DNA of 64,000 bases from Cognatundibacterium curvum (GCF_014284235.1 NZ_JACOGD010000006.1:219207-283206); one strand, 5' to 3'. Shown: positions 27,736-37,272, counted from the first letter of the stretch. Numbers and translations are program-made. Notes: generated by a model not told the origin, from the sequence alone.

Positions 27736-29388
27736 ATGTCCAAACTCATCACCACCCTGCAGGCTGCCAGATACGGCAGCCTGTTTTGTCTGTCACTGTT
27801 CAGTCTTGCTGCGCAGGCGCAGCAGCTGCCACAAGTGCAGGAAGCCCCTCTGCGCGCCCATCTGGCCTTGTTATCGTCTGACCTGTTTGAAGGCCGGGGC
27901 ACGGGCCAGCGTGGCGGTGATCTGACCGTCGCGTATCTGGAAGCACAGGCACAGGCGCTGGGCTTATTGCCTGCGAATGGAACGTCTTACCGCCAGCCGG
28001 TACGCATCAGCGGCGTCAAAGCGCTGCCTGCGAAAAGCACAGTCCATCTGGAACTGGCTGGAAAAAGCCTGCCTATGCAATTTGCCGATGACTGGGTCTG
28101 GTGGACGGGTAATGCCCAGACCCAGCAAAGCTTTGATCATGAATTGCTGTTTGTCGGCTACGGTATCAGCGCACCCGAAGAGCAATGGGATGATTACAAA
28201 GGTGTCGATTGTCGCGGCAAAATTCTGGTGATGCTGGTCAATGAGCCGCGTCCTACCGAAGCTGAGCCTAAGCGCTTTGGTGGAGCTGCACTCACCTATT
28301 ACGGTCGCTGGAATTACAAGTTTGAGGAGGCCAGACGACATGGTGCGGCAGGTGTGCTCCTGATCCATACCGATGCCAGTGCCAGTTATGGCTGGTCGGT
28401 GGTCAAAAATGGTGGCAGTGCCGAACATTTTCAGTTGCAGGGCGCTGATACTGGCGTCGGACTGCAAGCCTGGATTACCGATGCGCTGGCCCAGCAGTTA
28501 TTTACCGGTGCCGGACTGAATCTTGATAAGTTGCGTGAGGCTGCCGAAAAAACGGATTTCCGGCCAGTGCGTCTGCCCGCCGCCAAACTGAAAGGCGAAG
28601 CGCGTTCTGCTTTGCGTCAGCTGGAACAATACAATGTCGCCGGTATTGTGCCCGGCACCGATCCACGCCTGAAGCAGGAAGTGGTGATTTACAGTGCACA
28701 CTGGGATCACCTCGGTAAGCAGGAAACTAAGCAAGACGGAAACGGCGATGTGATCTATAACGGCGCAATTGACAATGGCTCAGGCACCGCGGGTTTGCTG
28801 GCGATGGCCAAAGCGGCGGTGGCGCAACCGGCGCGGCGCAGCCAGATGTTCTTATGGGTCGCAGCGGAAGAACAGGGCTTGCTCGGCAGCTCTGCTTATG
28901 CGGCACAGCCATTATGGCCTTTGCGTAAAACCGCAGCTGCCTTGAATATCGATGTGATGAATTTTGTCGGTGTCACACGTGACATGGGGCTGGCTGGCAG
29001 TGAACGCAGTGAACTGCAACAGCATGCACTCAAGGTTGCGCGCGATATGCAGTTACAGGCCAGTCCGGAAGCGCCGGATACTGCCGGTGGCTATTTCCGC
29101 AGCGATCATTTCAGCTTTGCAAAAGCCGGTGTTCCTGCGTTTTCAGTCAGTCGTGGCCGTGACTTTATCCACCATCCGCAAGAATCTTCTGAGAAGGCCC
29201 GCGCCTATGGCAAGCGCTATCACCAGAGCACGGATAAATATGATCCGGCCTGGGATTTGTCGGGCATGGTGCAACAGGCGCAATTCACCCTGCAACTGGG
29301 TTATGAAATCGCGAACAGCGCCAAAATGCCAGCCTGGAAAGCCGGTGACCCATTTGCCCAGCCACGTCAAATCGAGCCTGCTCCCTGA
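27736..29388 (+). CDS. M28-family zinc aminopeptidase, exported
   Basis: A 550-residue peptidase with a signal peptide ending at AQAQ (about residue 29). A protease-associated-like insert lies at about 120-280 and the M28 catalytic domain follows. Expected zinc ligands and catalytic residues lie in YSAHWDHLG, GAIDNGSGTAGLL, WVAAEEQGLLGS, the NIDVMNF segment and the late His in RDFIHHP. It would release N-terminal residues from peptides in the periplasm or outside. It is single, and converges with the RND operon across a hairpin region. Confidence 0.9.
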   Translation: MSKLITTLQAARYGSLFCLSLFSLAAQAQQLPQVQEAPLRAHLALLSSDLFEGRGTGQRGGDLTVAYLEAQAQALGLLPANGTSYRQPVRISGVKALPAKSTVHLELAGKSLPMQFADDWVWWTGNAQTQQSFDHELLFVGYGISAPEEQWDDYKGVDCRGKILVMLVNEPRPTEAEPKRFGGAALTYYGRWNYKFEEARRHGAAGVLLIHTDASASYGWSVVKNGGSAEHFQLQGADTGVGLQAWITDALAQQLFTGAGLNLDKLREAAEKTDFRPVRLPAAKLKGEARSALRQLEQYNVAGIVPGTDPRLKQEVVIYSAHWDHLGKQETKQDGNGDVIYNGAIDNGSGTAGLLAMAKAAVAQPARRSQMFLWVAAEEQGLLGSSAYAAQPLWPLRKTAAALNIDVMNFVGVTRDMGLAGSERSELQQHALKVARDMQLQASPEAPDTAGGYFRSDHFSFAKAGVPAFSVSRGRDFIHHPQESSEKARAYGKRYHQSTDKYDPAWDLSGMVQQAQFTLQLGYEIANSAKMPAWKAGDPFAQPRQIEPAP

Positions 29389-29400
29389 AGCGGAATAAGC

Positions 29401-29434
29401 AAAAAAAAAGCTGCGGACTTCTGGTCCGCAGCTT
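29401..29434 (-). terminator. Intrinsic terminator, mainly for the leftward RND operon
   Basis: AAGCTGCGGAC/GTCCGCAGCTT (29408-29434) is preceded by a nine-base A-run, giving a T-run on the minus strand. It may also slow transcription from the M28 gene. Confidence 0.75.
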
Positions 29435-29506
29435 ATAAAAATGCTGGAGGATACTTAGGAATAGACCCCAGCATGAGGTGAACAGGTACCTACAACAACA
29501 GCTTAA

Positions 29507-29536
29507 GTCAGCAGAAGTGATTGACCTTCTGCTGAC
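29507..29536. other. Perfect stem-loop just after the RND stop codon
   Basis: GTCAGCAGAAG/CTTCTGCTGAC with an eight-base loop lies 10 bases beyond the RND gene end. It has no T-run on either strand, so it may be an mRNA 3' stabiliser rather than a terminator. Confidence 0.5.
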
Positions 29537-29545
29537 TAATTCATA

Positions 29546-32500
29546 TCAGGCCGATTTGACCGCCTTGCTTCTAAAAAGTTGCGTCAATTTTAGCAAACCG
29601 CGCCAAATCATGCGCACACCAAACAAAGTCAGCACTGCTTCCACCATGGTCATGGCGATCGCTACTGAGGAATGGAAGCGTTCGCTACGCTGACGGATTT
29701 TCCGGCTCATGCCATCTTTCGCAATTTCTATACTGTCGTAGAAGGTAGGAACGACTAACAGAGTGAGCAAGGTGGACGTGATGGTGCCGCCGATAATCGC
29801 AATCGCCAGCGGGCGGTAGAATTCACCACCCTCACCTAAGCCCAGCGCCACTGGCAGCATGCCAGCGATCAGCGCAAAGGTCGTCATCAGAATAGGACGC
29901 AGACGTACCCGTCCGGCTTGCATCAGCGCTGCTTCACGTTCCATGCCTTCGGATTCAAATTTGCGTGCGGCATCCAGCAACAGAATCGCGTTTTTAGCGA
30001 CCAGACCCATGAGCATAATGACGCCGATCAGACTCATCAGATTGATGGTGCTACGCGTGATCAGCAAGGCCAGCACCACGCCGATCAGCGACAGTGGCAG
30101 CGATAACATGACACCCAAAGGTGCACTGAAAGAGCCGAACTGCATCACCAGGATCAGGTACATCAGGCCGATGCCGGACAAGACCGCGATACCCATGGCA
30201 CCGAACACTTCTTCCTGATCCTGACCGGCACCACCGACCGACAAGCCATAGCCAGCCGGGAAGTTCATGGACTCAGCCAGTTTCTTGGCGTCGGCAATCA
30301 CTTCACCATTCGAGCGGCCCTGCGCATTGGCTGATACCGTGATAGTGCGTTTGCCATTCGCATGTTCTATGCTGGAAGGTCCCTTACCCATGGTGATGGT
30401 GGCGATCTGATCGAGCGGTACCATCTGGCTGCTGCCTGCTACCGCGATAGGCAGACGTTCGATATTTTCTTTACTGACGCGGTCATCCGGATGCAAACGT
30501 ACCGCGACGTCACGTGTTTCTCCGGTCGGATCGACCCAGTCACCGACTTCGATACCGGCAAAGGCGACGCGCAAGGTCTGGGCGGCATCATTGGACGAAA
30601 TGCCCATAGAATTTGCCAGGCCACGGTTGAGTTCAATTTTCAGTTCTTTCTTCGGATCTTGCTCAGACAAACCGATATCGACCGCACCTGGCACATCGCG
30701 CAGTTTTTCCATATACAGACTGGTGATTTCCAACAGCTTGCGTGAATCCGGGCCGGTAAATTCCATTTGTACCGGCTTTTGCGCGCCATTGTTCAGATCA
30801 TCCTGCACCGTATATTCAGCACCGACCAGCGTGCGGATTTTCTCACGTAATTCGGTGGCGATTTCCTTAGCGCTGCGTTTGCGTTCGGTACTTTTGCCTA
30901 TGTCTACATAAATCCGGCCACCTGCCGGTGTGATGTTGCTGTTGGTGTCTTTGGTCTCAGGTAAGCTGCGCGCGATGGCTGCGGCTCTTTCCATTTTCAG
31001 CTTCGCATATTCCAGCGAAGACGAGGCTGGCGTGCGCACCGAGATCATCAGATTGCCGGAATCGGTCGCCGGTAAAAAGCTGGTGCCACCGAATTTTGCC
31101 TGCAATGCCATCGCCGCCACCAGGCTCAATACGGCAATGGCTGCCATAGAACGACGATGATGCAGCGCCCAGGCAATCACATGACCATAGCGGTCGGATT
31201 GATGGTCAAACCAGTCATTGAAGCGGGCCAGCAGCTTGCTTAAGCCTTTTTTCGGCGCAGTATGATGGTCGGCCGGATCACCCCAGTAGGCGGACAACAT
31301 CGGGTCCAGCGTAAAGGATATCCCCAGACTGACCAGCACCGAGCATGTCACAGTCAGCGCAAACGGGCGGAACCATTCGCCAGGCATACCCGGCATGAAA
31401 GCGACCGGAATAAACACCGCGATGATAGAGAAGGTAGTCGCTGCCACTGCCAGGCCGATTTCTGCCGTACCCTGCAAGGCGGCGGTTCTGCGGTCTGATC
31501 CCATTTGCATATGGCGCACGATGTTTTCCCGCACCACAATCGCATCATCAATCAAGACACCAATCGCCAGTGACAGACCCAGCAGCGTCATGAAGTTCAG
31601 CGTAAAACCGCACAGCCAGACCGCGATAAACGCAGCAATCACCGAGGTTGGCAGACTCAATGCTGTGATCAGGGTAGAGCGCCAGGAATTCAGAAAGGCA
31701 TACACGACAAAGATAGTCAGCCCTGCACCCAGAACCAGCGATTCGATCACATTATTCAGGCTGCGTTGCGCATCTTTGCCGCCGTCACGCGTGATGTCGA
31801 GCTTGGTGCCCGGATGCGTGGTTTCGTATTCCTTATTAGTTTTTTCCAGAAATTCACGCACCGCTTTCGCAACGCTGACTGTACTGGCTTCACGTGATTT
31901 ACTGACCTGGATACCGACATTCGGTTTGCCGCTGCGTATGCTCAGGCTGTTCAGATCAGCGAAGTTATCTTCTATCGTGGCCACCTGCGCCAGGCGTACT
32001 ACCTGCTCACCATTGCGTTTAATGACAACTTGCTGAAACTCTTCCGGTGTTTCAATACGGCCGACCAGACGTATGCTTTCTTCATCCAGTTTGCCACGGA
32101 TTTTACCGACTGGCGCATTGGTGTTTTGCATGCGCAGTGCGTTGACCACTTCACCGACTGAGACATTGTATTCACGCAGTTTTTCTGCGCGCAGCAAGAC
32201 CGACAGTTCGCGTTTCAAGGAGCCGCTTACAGTGACGGTCGACACGCCGGGCAAGCCACGCAGTTTATCTGCCAGGCTGTCTTCCGCCAGGCGTGAAATC
32301 TCGGCATGGCTGAGCCTGGTGGACGAAAGCGCGATATTCACTATCGGTTGCGCCGACGGGTCCCAGCGCTGGATGATGGGCTCACGCATTTCGGTCGGCA
32401 TTTTGAAGCGCACATTGGAAATCACATTGCGGACTTCATCGGTGGCTTCGATCATGTTCTTTTTGAATTCAAACATGATGTCAAAACGGGCCATACCTTC

Positions 32501-32755
32501 ATTTGAGCTGGAATACACTTCCTTGACGCCGGAAATACTCATCATCGACTTTTCCAGACGATTGACGATTTCACGCTCTACCGTGTCCGGTGAGGCGCCC
32601 GGATAAGGCATCACCACCGACAGACCTGGCACTTCCACATCGGGATTCTGATTGACGCGCAGCTTGCTCAAGGCCAGCAAGCCCAAAGCCATCAGCGCAA
32701 TGATCATCACGATAGTCGCGATGGGGCGTTTAATACTGAAGTCAGATAAAAACAT
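29546..32755 (-). CDS. RND efflux pump, inner-membrane subunit
   Basis: A 1069-residue RND transporter with twelve membrane helices and two large periplasmic loops. The N-terminus MFLSDFSIKRPIATIVMII is typical of drug-type (HAE1) pumps. The proton-relay Asp pair stands in LAIGVLIDDAIVVREN of helix four. It lies 2 bases after the membrane-fusion gene on the same strand, so the two are co-translated. No outer-membrane factor gene is present, so the pump probably uses a shared TolC-like channel. The substrate is unknown. Confidence 0.93.
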   Translation of the reverse strand: MFLSDFSIKRPIATIVMIIALMALGLLALSKLRVNQNPDVEVPGLSVVMPYPGASPDTVEREIVNRLEKSMMSISGVKEVYSSSNEGMARFDIMFEFKKNMIEATDEVRNVISNVRFKMPTEMREPIIQRWDPSAQPIVNIALSSTRLSHAEISRLAEDSLADKLRGLPGVSTVTVSGSLKRELSVLLRAEKLREYNVSVGEVVNALRMQNTNAPVGKIRGKLDEESIRLVGRIETPEEFQQVVIKRNGEQVVRLAQVATIEDNFADLNSLSIRSGKPNVGIQVSKSREASTVSVAKAVREFLEKTNKEYETTHPGTKLDITRDGGKDAQRSLNNVIESLVLGAGLTIFVVYAFLNSWRSTLITALSLPTSVIAAFIAVWLCGFTLNFMTLLGLSLAIGVLIDDAIVVRENIVRHMQMGSDRRTAALQGTAEIGLAVAATTFSIIAVFIPVAFMPGMPGEWFRPFALTVTCSVLVSLGISFTLDPMLSAYWGDPADHHTAPKKGLSKLLARFNDWFDHQSDRYGHVIAWALHHRRSMAAIAVLSLVAAMALQAKFGGTSFLPATDSGNLMISVRTPASSSLEYAKLKMERAAAIARSLPETKDTNSNITPAGGRIYVDIGKSTERKRSAKEIATELREKIRTLVGAEYTVQDDLNNGAQKPVQMEFTGPDSRKLLEITSLYMEKLRDVPGAVDIGLSEQDPKKELKIELNRGLANSMGISSNDAAQTLRVAFAGIEVGDWVDPTGETRDVAVRLHPDDRVSKENIERLPIAVAGSSQMVPLDQIATITMGKGPSSIEHANGKRTITVSANAQGRSNGEVIADAKKLAESMNFPAGYGLSVGGAGQDQEEVFGAMGIAVLSGIGLMYLILVMQFGSFSAPLGVMLSLPLSLIGVVLALLITRSTINLMSLIGVIMLMGLVAKNAILLLDAARKFESEGMEREAALMQAGRVRLRPILMTTFALIAGMLPVALGLGEGGEFYRPLAIAIIGGTITSTLLTLLVVPTFYDSIEIAKDGMSRKIRQRSERFHSSVAIAMTMVEAVLTLFGVRMIWRGLLKLTQLFRSKAVKSA

Positions 32756-32757
32756 GA

Positions 32758-33975
32758 TCAGTGGCTCCCGGCTGCAGTTGTGTTCGCTGTGGCTGCAGTA
32801 GTGCCTGTGTTACCTGCAGGCGTTGCTGCCGCCAGCTCGACTGCCTGTCCGTCTTTGAGTGCTGAGCTCGGGTTACGCATGACGACATCGCCGACAGCTA
32901 AGCCATTGCGGATTTCGATATTGCCGGTACGCTGGTCGCGTTTGCCCATGGCCAGATTCACCTTGCTCAGATTTTTACCGGAGACGCGCCAGGCATAAGC
33001 CGTATCACCCGCTTTCACCACCGCAGATTCCGGCAGCGTCAGCGCATTGATGGTGGTGGCTTCGATATTGCCTTCTGCATACAGCCCGGATACCTTAGGC
33101 TGGTTTTTGTCAGCGAATGCGACCAGCACCTCAACCTGACGTGTCACGTCATTGGCGGCGGGATCCAGGCGCGTGACTTTGCCGCGGAATTCCTGCTGAT
33201 AGCCATTGATGCGGAAGCTGACTGTCTGTCCGGTCTGCACCTGAGCGATTTTATCGGTCGACACTTTGCCGGCAAAACGCATACTGGTCGGGTCGATGAC
33301 TTTGACTAATTCCTTACCCGGTGTCGCGGTATCGCCTGCGGAGACTTTACGTTCGCTGACGACGCCATCGAACGGCGCGCGTACCACGGTGCGCTGCAAT
33401 TGCTGACGTGCGCTGGCTGCTCTGGCCTTGGCTGCGGATAATTCGCTGCGTGCCGCATTCACACGTACTTCTGCATCATCCAATGCCTGCAATGAGGTCA
33501 TGCCGGAAGCGCGCAAAGTTTTCAGCCGCTGCAAAGCGCGCTCTGACTGATCGAGTGCCAGCGAGGCACTGCGGGCCGAGTCTTCGGCTGAATTCAGATT
33601 GTCACGGATAGAGGTTTCATCCAGTTTAACCAGCACGTCGCCACGCTTGACGATGTCGCCGTTTTCTTTCAATACCTGCAGTACGATGGCCTGCACTTCG
33701 GCGCGTAAGTCTGCTTTGCGTTCAGGCTGGATAGAGCCAGTGATGACTGGCCCTGAGGCGAGCGCATTGCTTTCGACTTTCAATACATCTTCCGGCGCGA
33801 TGGTCAGCTTGGGAGCCGGTTTTTCATTCTTAGCACTGGCGGAGGACGAGGCACTTGCTGCGCTTGCTGTCGTTGAGGCCGATGCAGAGGCAGAGCCTTT
33901 TTCGTTTTCTTTTTGGCTGCTACAGGCTGCCAGCGCAGAGGCGATGGCAATAACTAGAAGGGTTTGACGTAACAT
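32758..33975 (-). CDS. RND efflux membrane-fusion lipoprotein
   Basis: A 405-residue periplasmic adaptor from ATG 33975. The N-terminus has a lipobox ending LAAC, with Cys18 as the acylation site. A Ser/Ala-rich linker follows, then barrel-sandwich halves (VLKENGDIVKRGDVLVKLDE and VRAPFDGVVSERKVSAGD), a coiled-coil hairpin between them, and a beta-barrel and membrane-proximal domain. An upstream in-frame ORF from 34089 adds 38 residues before the signal peptide and is unlikely. It forms the pump with the RND gene directly downstream. The Ala/Thr-rich tail is probably disordered. Confidence 0.92.
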   Translation of the reverse strand: MLRQTLLVIAIASALAACSSQKENEKGSASASASTTASAASASSSASAKNEKPAPKLTIAPEDVLKVESNALASGPVITGSIQPERKADLRAEVQAIVLQVLKENGDIVKRGDVLVKLDETSIRDNLNSAEDSARSASLALDQSERALQRLKTLRASGMTSLQALDDAEVRVNAARSELSAAKARAASARQQLQRTVVRAPFDGVVSERKVSAGDTATPGKELVKVIDPTSMRFAGKVSTDKIAQVQTGQTVSFRINGYQQEFRGKVTRLDPAANDVTRQVEVLVAFADKNQPKVSGLYAEGNIEATTINALTLPESAVVKAGDTAYAWRVSGKNLSKVNLAMGKRDQRTGNIEIRNGLAVGDVVMRNPSSALKDGQAVELAAATPAGNTGTTAATANTTAAGSH

Positions 33976-34201
33976 GATCGCTCGCAGGTAGGGGAATCGG
34001 GAAAACCGGGATGCTGCAGTATTCCGAAAGGGTAGCGCTAAGACAAGACGAAAAGGTTTAAGTTGCAGTTTCAATAGGATGAAATGCAAGAAATAAGGAA
34101 TGAGTTGCAGCGAGGGGCGTTTGAGTTGATGCAGGCAGCTTGCAGGGTTTGTTACCTGGCTACGTGGAGAGTGTTAAATCATGGCGGGAGCTGACCCAGG
34201 C

Positions 34202-34696
34202 TCAGGCAGGCTGCCGGGATTTCATGACATAAGCCAGCAGTCCGGCGCAGGCATCGTCGATATAGTCGAGTACAGTTTCAAAACCCTGAGCGCCGCCGTA
34301 ATAGGGGTCTGGAACTTCCTGGGCTGCGACATGCTCGGCAAATTTCATCAGCAATTCCAGCTTATGCTGGTAACGCGCCGGGCAAGCGGCTTGCAATAAG
34401 GACATATTGTGCTGATCCATTGCAAGTAGCAGGTCAAATTTTTCAAAATCTTCGGCTTTGACCTGACGCGCACGTTGCCGCGATAAATCAAAACCCCGCT
34501 TCATCGCGTAATCGCGCGCGCGCGGGTCCGGTGCTTCGCCTGAATGATACGCATGGGTGCCAGCGGAATCGATATGCAACTGAGGCGCCATGCCAGCTTG
34601 CTCCGCTTTGGCACGGAATACGGCTTCTGCCGTCGGGGAGCGGCAGATATTTCCCATGCAGATAAACAAGATGGCGCGGACAGGTGCTTGATTCAT
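34202..34696 (-). CDS. Low-molecular-weight protein tyrosine phosphatase
   Basis: A 164-residue phosphatase. The P-loop CMGNICRS gives catalytic Cys13 and Arg19, and the general acid lies in PDPYYGG near the C-terminus. Length and motifs match the family exactly. In bacteria these enzymes act on tyrosine kinases of capsule synthesis or have housekeeping roles. No kinase or polysaccharide gene is adjacent, so the housekeeping type is more likely. A MITE-like repeat lies in its upstream region. Confidence 0.93.
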   Translation of the reverse strand: MNQAPVRAILFICMGNICRSPTAEAVFRAKAEQAGMAPQLHIDSAGTHAYHSGEAPDPRARDYAMKRGFDLSRQRARQVKAEDFEKFDLLLAMDQHNMSLLQAACPARYQHKLELLMKFAEHVAAQEVPDPYYGGAQGFETVLDYIDDACAGLLAYVMKSRQPA

Positions 34697-34812
34697 TATT
34701 AAATCCAGGCAACTTTCAGAGTGGCAATTTAATGGCGTGGGGTAATTTTACGCTTGAAGCTGGGAAATTCTTTCGATTAAGACGAGATAAATTGTCAACA
34801 ATATATAAATAT

Positions 34813-34914
34813 AGGGCTTACGCAAAATTGTCCCAACAAGGCATGGCGACGCAGGCAGTACGCAGTGTACGACAAGGAGCCATGACGCCGCTGGGGCGGT
34901 TTTGCGTAAGTCCT
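34813..34914. repeat. MITE-like palindromic repeat, copy B (102 bp)
   Basis: The ends read AGGGCTTACGCAAAA and, on the other strand, AGGACTTACGCAAAA. The interior is nearly identical to the reverse complement of copy C at 41290, including the stretch GTACGCAGTGTAC; it lacks about ten bases that copy C has. It lies about 115 bases before the phosphatase gene. Confidence 0.85.
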
Positions 34915-34921
34915 AAAATGT

Positions 34922-34937
34922 AGGGCTTACGCAAAAT
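34922..34937. repeat. Solitary end of the MITE-like repeat
   Basis: AGGGCTTACGCAAAAT stands only seven bases after copy B and repeats its left terminal sequence, but what follows is unrelated. It is probably the remnant of a second, deleted copy or of an imprecise insertion. Confidence 0.6.
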
Positions 34938-35081
34938 GACCTGAGAAGTAAGCTGACCAGGTAAGCGGTCTCGAGACGGATAGCTGAATAGTGCACTCAG
35001 TCTGCGCTGAGCGAAATTGAGCGGACGGCCTTCATCTGGGGACAGCCCCACCGTATAGCGGGGACTGCTTGAAATGGCTGC

Positions 35082-35474
35082 TTAAGACTGCAGCAAGATC
35101 GCCACACTGCATGCGCTGGCTGCAAACCAGATCAGTGAACGCAAAGTCGCCTGATTGGCAAGATAGGCCGCGATATACAGTATGCGGCATAAGATGAAAC
35201 CGCCCGCGAGCATATCTATCTGTGCCTGGTCCGCATGTGCCTGCTGAGCTAATACCACGGCGGCGATAAACAGTGGCAGCGCTTCCCAGCCATTTTGTTG
35301 GGCCGCATTCGCTCGTTGCTGCCAGCCTTGCAGGCGTTCGGTCCAGGCGCGCGGATGGCGGTTGTTGTAACGCAGTTCGCGTTGATCTGTGCGTGCAGAA
35401 GCGCCCTTTGCCAGACCAATAGTGGCTATCGGTAACAGACAGGCAGCCAGTATGCACCAGTTCGCAAGTGTCAT
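35082..35474 (-). CDS. MAPEG-family membrane protein
   Basis: A 130-residue protein with four predicted membrane helices and the MAPEG signature region (TDQRELRYNNRHPRAWTE, later QQNGWEALPLFIAAVVLA). The family includes microsomal glutathione transferases and eicosanoid-metabolising enzymes; bacterial members are mostly uncharacterised. A strong AAGGAGAA ribosome site precedes ATG 35474. It is a single gene with no clear functional neighbour. Confidence 0.88.
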   Translation of the reverse strand: MTLANWCILAACLLPIATIGLAKGASARTDQRELRYNNRHPRAWTERLQGWQQRANAAQQNGWEALPLFIAAVVLAQQAHADQAQIDMLAGGFILCRILYIAAYLANQATLRSLIWFAASACSVAILLQS

Positions 35475-35578
35475 GATTTCTCCTTAATTGAAGCCTCAAT
35501 CATATAGCGATCATCGCACTTCGCAAACCATGCAGCGCACAGACGCAGCTGAGCAAAAAAATTATTGAAGTACATGGC

Positions 35579-35631
35579 TGTCAACCATACTTCACTAAGT
35601 GCCGTTGTATCAGCACGTAGCGAGGGCTACG
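35579..35631 (+). promoter_or_regulatory. Shared leader element of the secreted-protein array, copy 1
   Basis: TGTCAAC at 35579-35585 is followed by the small inverted repeat CGTAG-N6-CTACG at 35616-35631, 34 bases before the ATG. The same pair of elements precedes the other three paralogues. The distance between the two motif starts is 37 bases here. Confidence 0.5.
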
Positions 35632-35665
35632 AAACCCAACACTGAATTCTGAACAAGGACGCACT

Positions 35666-35986
35666 ATGAATATGCTCAATAAGTTGACACTCGCTCTGAT
35701 CGCTACTGCGTTAACAGCCGGTACAGCGTTTGCTCAGAAACCAGCCGCTGCTGCGGCATCGGTCAAATCCAGCGCACCGGCAGCGAGCGTCGCAGCTGCC
35801 CCGGCTTCGGTTACAAGCCCGTCCGCTGCAGTGCCAACTAAAGCAGTGAAGTCGGAAAAATCCAGTGCCTCTGCATCAGCCGCATCAGCAGTCAAGACCA
35901 ATAAAATTGAAGCTGATCCGGTCAAAAAAGTTGATCCGGTAAAGCCAAAAAAAGCGGAAGAAGTGAAAGAAGATTTAAAAAAATAA
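35666..35986 (+). CDS. Ala/Lys-rich small secreted protein, array member 1
   Basis: A 106-residue protein with a signal peptide cut near AFAQ (about residue 24), then a low-complexity tail of Ala, Ser, Pro and Lys with a Lys/Glu-rich end. I do not recognise a family. The signal-peptide half (LTLALIATALTAGTAFAQ) resembles those of the three following genes, so the four are paralogues. An AAGGA ribosome site is present, and the gene has its own leader and terminator. It is the most diverged member and lacks the KHRKHAKKAK block. Confidence 0.75.
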   Translation: MNMLNKLTLALIATALTAGTAFAQKPAAAAASVKSSAPAASVAAAPASVTSPSAAVPTKAVKSEKSSASASAASAVKTNKIEADPVKKVDPVKPKKAEEVKEDLKK

Positions 35987-36008
35987 GGAATCATTGATAC
36001 GATAAAAA

Positions 36009-36035
36009 ACGGCGTCTTTATGACGCCGTTTTTTA
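36009..36035 (+). terminator. Terminator of array member 1
   Basis: ACGGCGTC/GACGCCGT with a five-base loop (36009-36029), followed by a T-run. Confidence 0.88.
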
Positions 36036-36122
36036 TTTTTATTTTCTATTTTTTCGTCGAATTAAAAAAATTGAGAGAAGAAAAAATTATTTTTGTTTTT
36101 TTACATTCGTACACAAATTTTG

Positions 36123-36174
36123 TGTCAACAGACTGCAAACAGGCTGCGTTATTAGCTTACGTAGACACACTACG
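36123..36174 (+). promoter_or_regulatory. Shared leader element of the secreted-protein array, copy 2
   Basis: TGTCAAC at 36123-36129 and CGTAG-N5-CTACG at 36160-36174 within TTAGCTTACGTAG, 44 bases before the ATG. The motif starts are 37 bases apart, as in copy 1. Confidence 0.55.
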
Positions 36175-36218
36175 CTGACAAACAACTCAACGCTGTACAA
36201 CACTCATAGGAACAGATC

Positions 36219-36584
36219 ATGAACAAATTTATCGCCGCTATCATCGCTTCCAGTTTCGCAATGGGTACTGCATTTGCACAGACACCTGCAAAACCAGTAG
36301 AGGCAGCTAAAGCAGCAGTCGCCACGACCGCGACGAATGCGACAAATGTTGCGAGCGCTCAGGCAGCAGCTGCAGCCAGTACAGTGAAGGCTGCAGTCAC
36401 ACCAGCACCTGCGCCTGCACCTAAAGTAGAAATGAAAACTGAAGCGAAACCGGCAGCCGCTGCTGCACCAGTAGCTGAAGCCAAGCCAGCGGTTGAGAAA
36501 AAAGCTAAGCATCGTAAACATGCTAAGAAAGCGAAAACTGAAGCTGCAGGCGCTGAAGCAAAACCAGCTTCTGCCATGAAATAA
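36219..36584 (+). CDS. Ala/Lys-rich small secreted protein, array member 2
   Basis: A 121-residue protein with a signal peptide ending AFAQ and a mature part almost wholly of Ala, Lys, Pro, Thr and Val. It has a basic block KKAKHRKHAKKAK near the C-terminus. Its first 20 codons are the same at nucleotide level as those of member 3, showing a recent duplication. No enzyme motif is seen; a highly basic, disordered periplasmic or surface protein is likely. It has its own leader element and terminator, so each array member is a separate transcription unit. Confidence 0.8.
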   Translation: MNKFIAAIIASSFAMGTAFAQTPAKPVEAAKAAVATTATNATNVASAQAAAAASTVKAAVTPAPAPAPKVEMKTEAKPAAAAAPVAEAKPAVEKKAKHRKHAKKAKTEAAGAEAKPASAMK

Positions 36585-36631
36585 GGCGTTGCAGCAGAGC
36601 GGCCAGGTACCGTTTAACTAGCTAGAAAAAA

Positions 36632-36658
36632 AGCACAGATTATTTCTGTGCTTTTTTT
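36632..36658 (+). terminator. Terminator of array member 2
   Basis: AGCACAG/CTGTGCT (36632-36652) followed by a T-run. The hairpin, including its loop, is the same as that of member 3. Confidence 0.88.
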
Positions 36659-36771
36659 GTTTTTAAAAATCCGATAAGTCGGAAATTAATTGGAAATACA
36701 GTTTCCGTTAAATGGATTAAAAAACGGAAAAACGGGAAAATAAAAATATTTCCTAAATTATTGTCAACGCA

Positions 36772-36813
36772 TCGTTACTTTTCCACGTTATTAGCTTACG
36801 TAGCAACACTACG
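36772..36813 (+). promoter_or_regulatory. Shared leader element of the secreted-protein array, copy 3
   Basis: TGTCAAC at 36772-36778 and CGTAG-N5-CTACG at 36799-36813 within TTAGCTTACGTAG. The motif starts are 27 bases apart, ten bases (one helical turn) less than in copies 1 and 2. Confidence 0.55.
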
Positions 36814-36859
36814 CAAAACAAATCAACGCAACACCGGATAACACGCTTAGGAGCAGACC

Positions 36860-37219
36860 ATGAACAAATTTATCGCCGCTATCATCGCTTCCAGTTTCGC
36901 AATGGGTACTGCGTTTGCCCAGACGCCTGCAAAATCAGTTGAAGCCGCAAAAACTGCAGTCGCAAATACCGCAACCAATGCAGCAGGTGCTGCAAATACT
37001 CAGACAGCTGCGGCAGCAAGTACGGTGAAAGCTGCCGTGACACCTGCGGCCGCAGCGGCACCGAAAGCAGAAGTAAAGACAGAAGCGAAACCGGCCGCAG
37101 CGCCTGCCGCTGAAAGCAAGCCAGCTGAAGAGAAGAAAACCAAACATCGTAAGCATGCAAAGAAAGCGAAAACCGAAGCTGCAGGCACTGATGCAAAACC
37201 AGCTTCAACCATGAAATAA
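36860..37219 (+). CDS. Ala/Lys-rich small secreted protein, array member 3
   Basis: A 119-residue protein, closest paralogue of member 2: same signal peptide, same TVKAAVTPA core and same KHRKHAKKAKTEAAG block near the end. The differences are mostly Ala/Thr/Pro swaps in the low-complexity part. A GGAG ribosome site lies before the ATG at 36860. The function is unknown; a stress-induced or cell-surface role would be a guess. The duplicated leader and terminator travel with the gene, so the duplication unit was the whole transcription unit. Confidence 0.8.
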   Translation: MNKFIAAIIASSFAMGTAFAQTPAKSVEAAKTAVANTATNAAGAANTQTAAAASTVKAAVTPAAAAAPKAEVKTEAKPAAAPAAESKPAEEKKTKHRKHAKKAKTEAAGTDAKPASTMK

Positions 37220-37272
37220 GGCGCCTCAGCGCAGTAGCTAGGTAGCGCTTAACTAGCCAGGAAAAGCAAAAA

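Larger units (their letters stand above)
34697..35081. other. Intergenic region holding repeat copy B
   Basis: This stretch has no gene. It holds the AT-rich upstream region of the phosphatase gene, repeat copy B (34813-34914) and a solitary repeat end (34922-34937). Next comes about 140 bases that I cannot interpret, running up to the MAPEG stop codon. Confidence 0.5.
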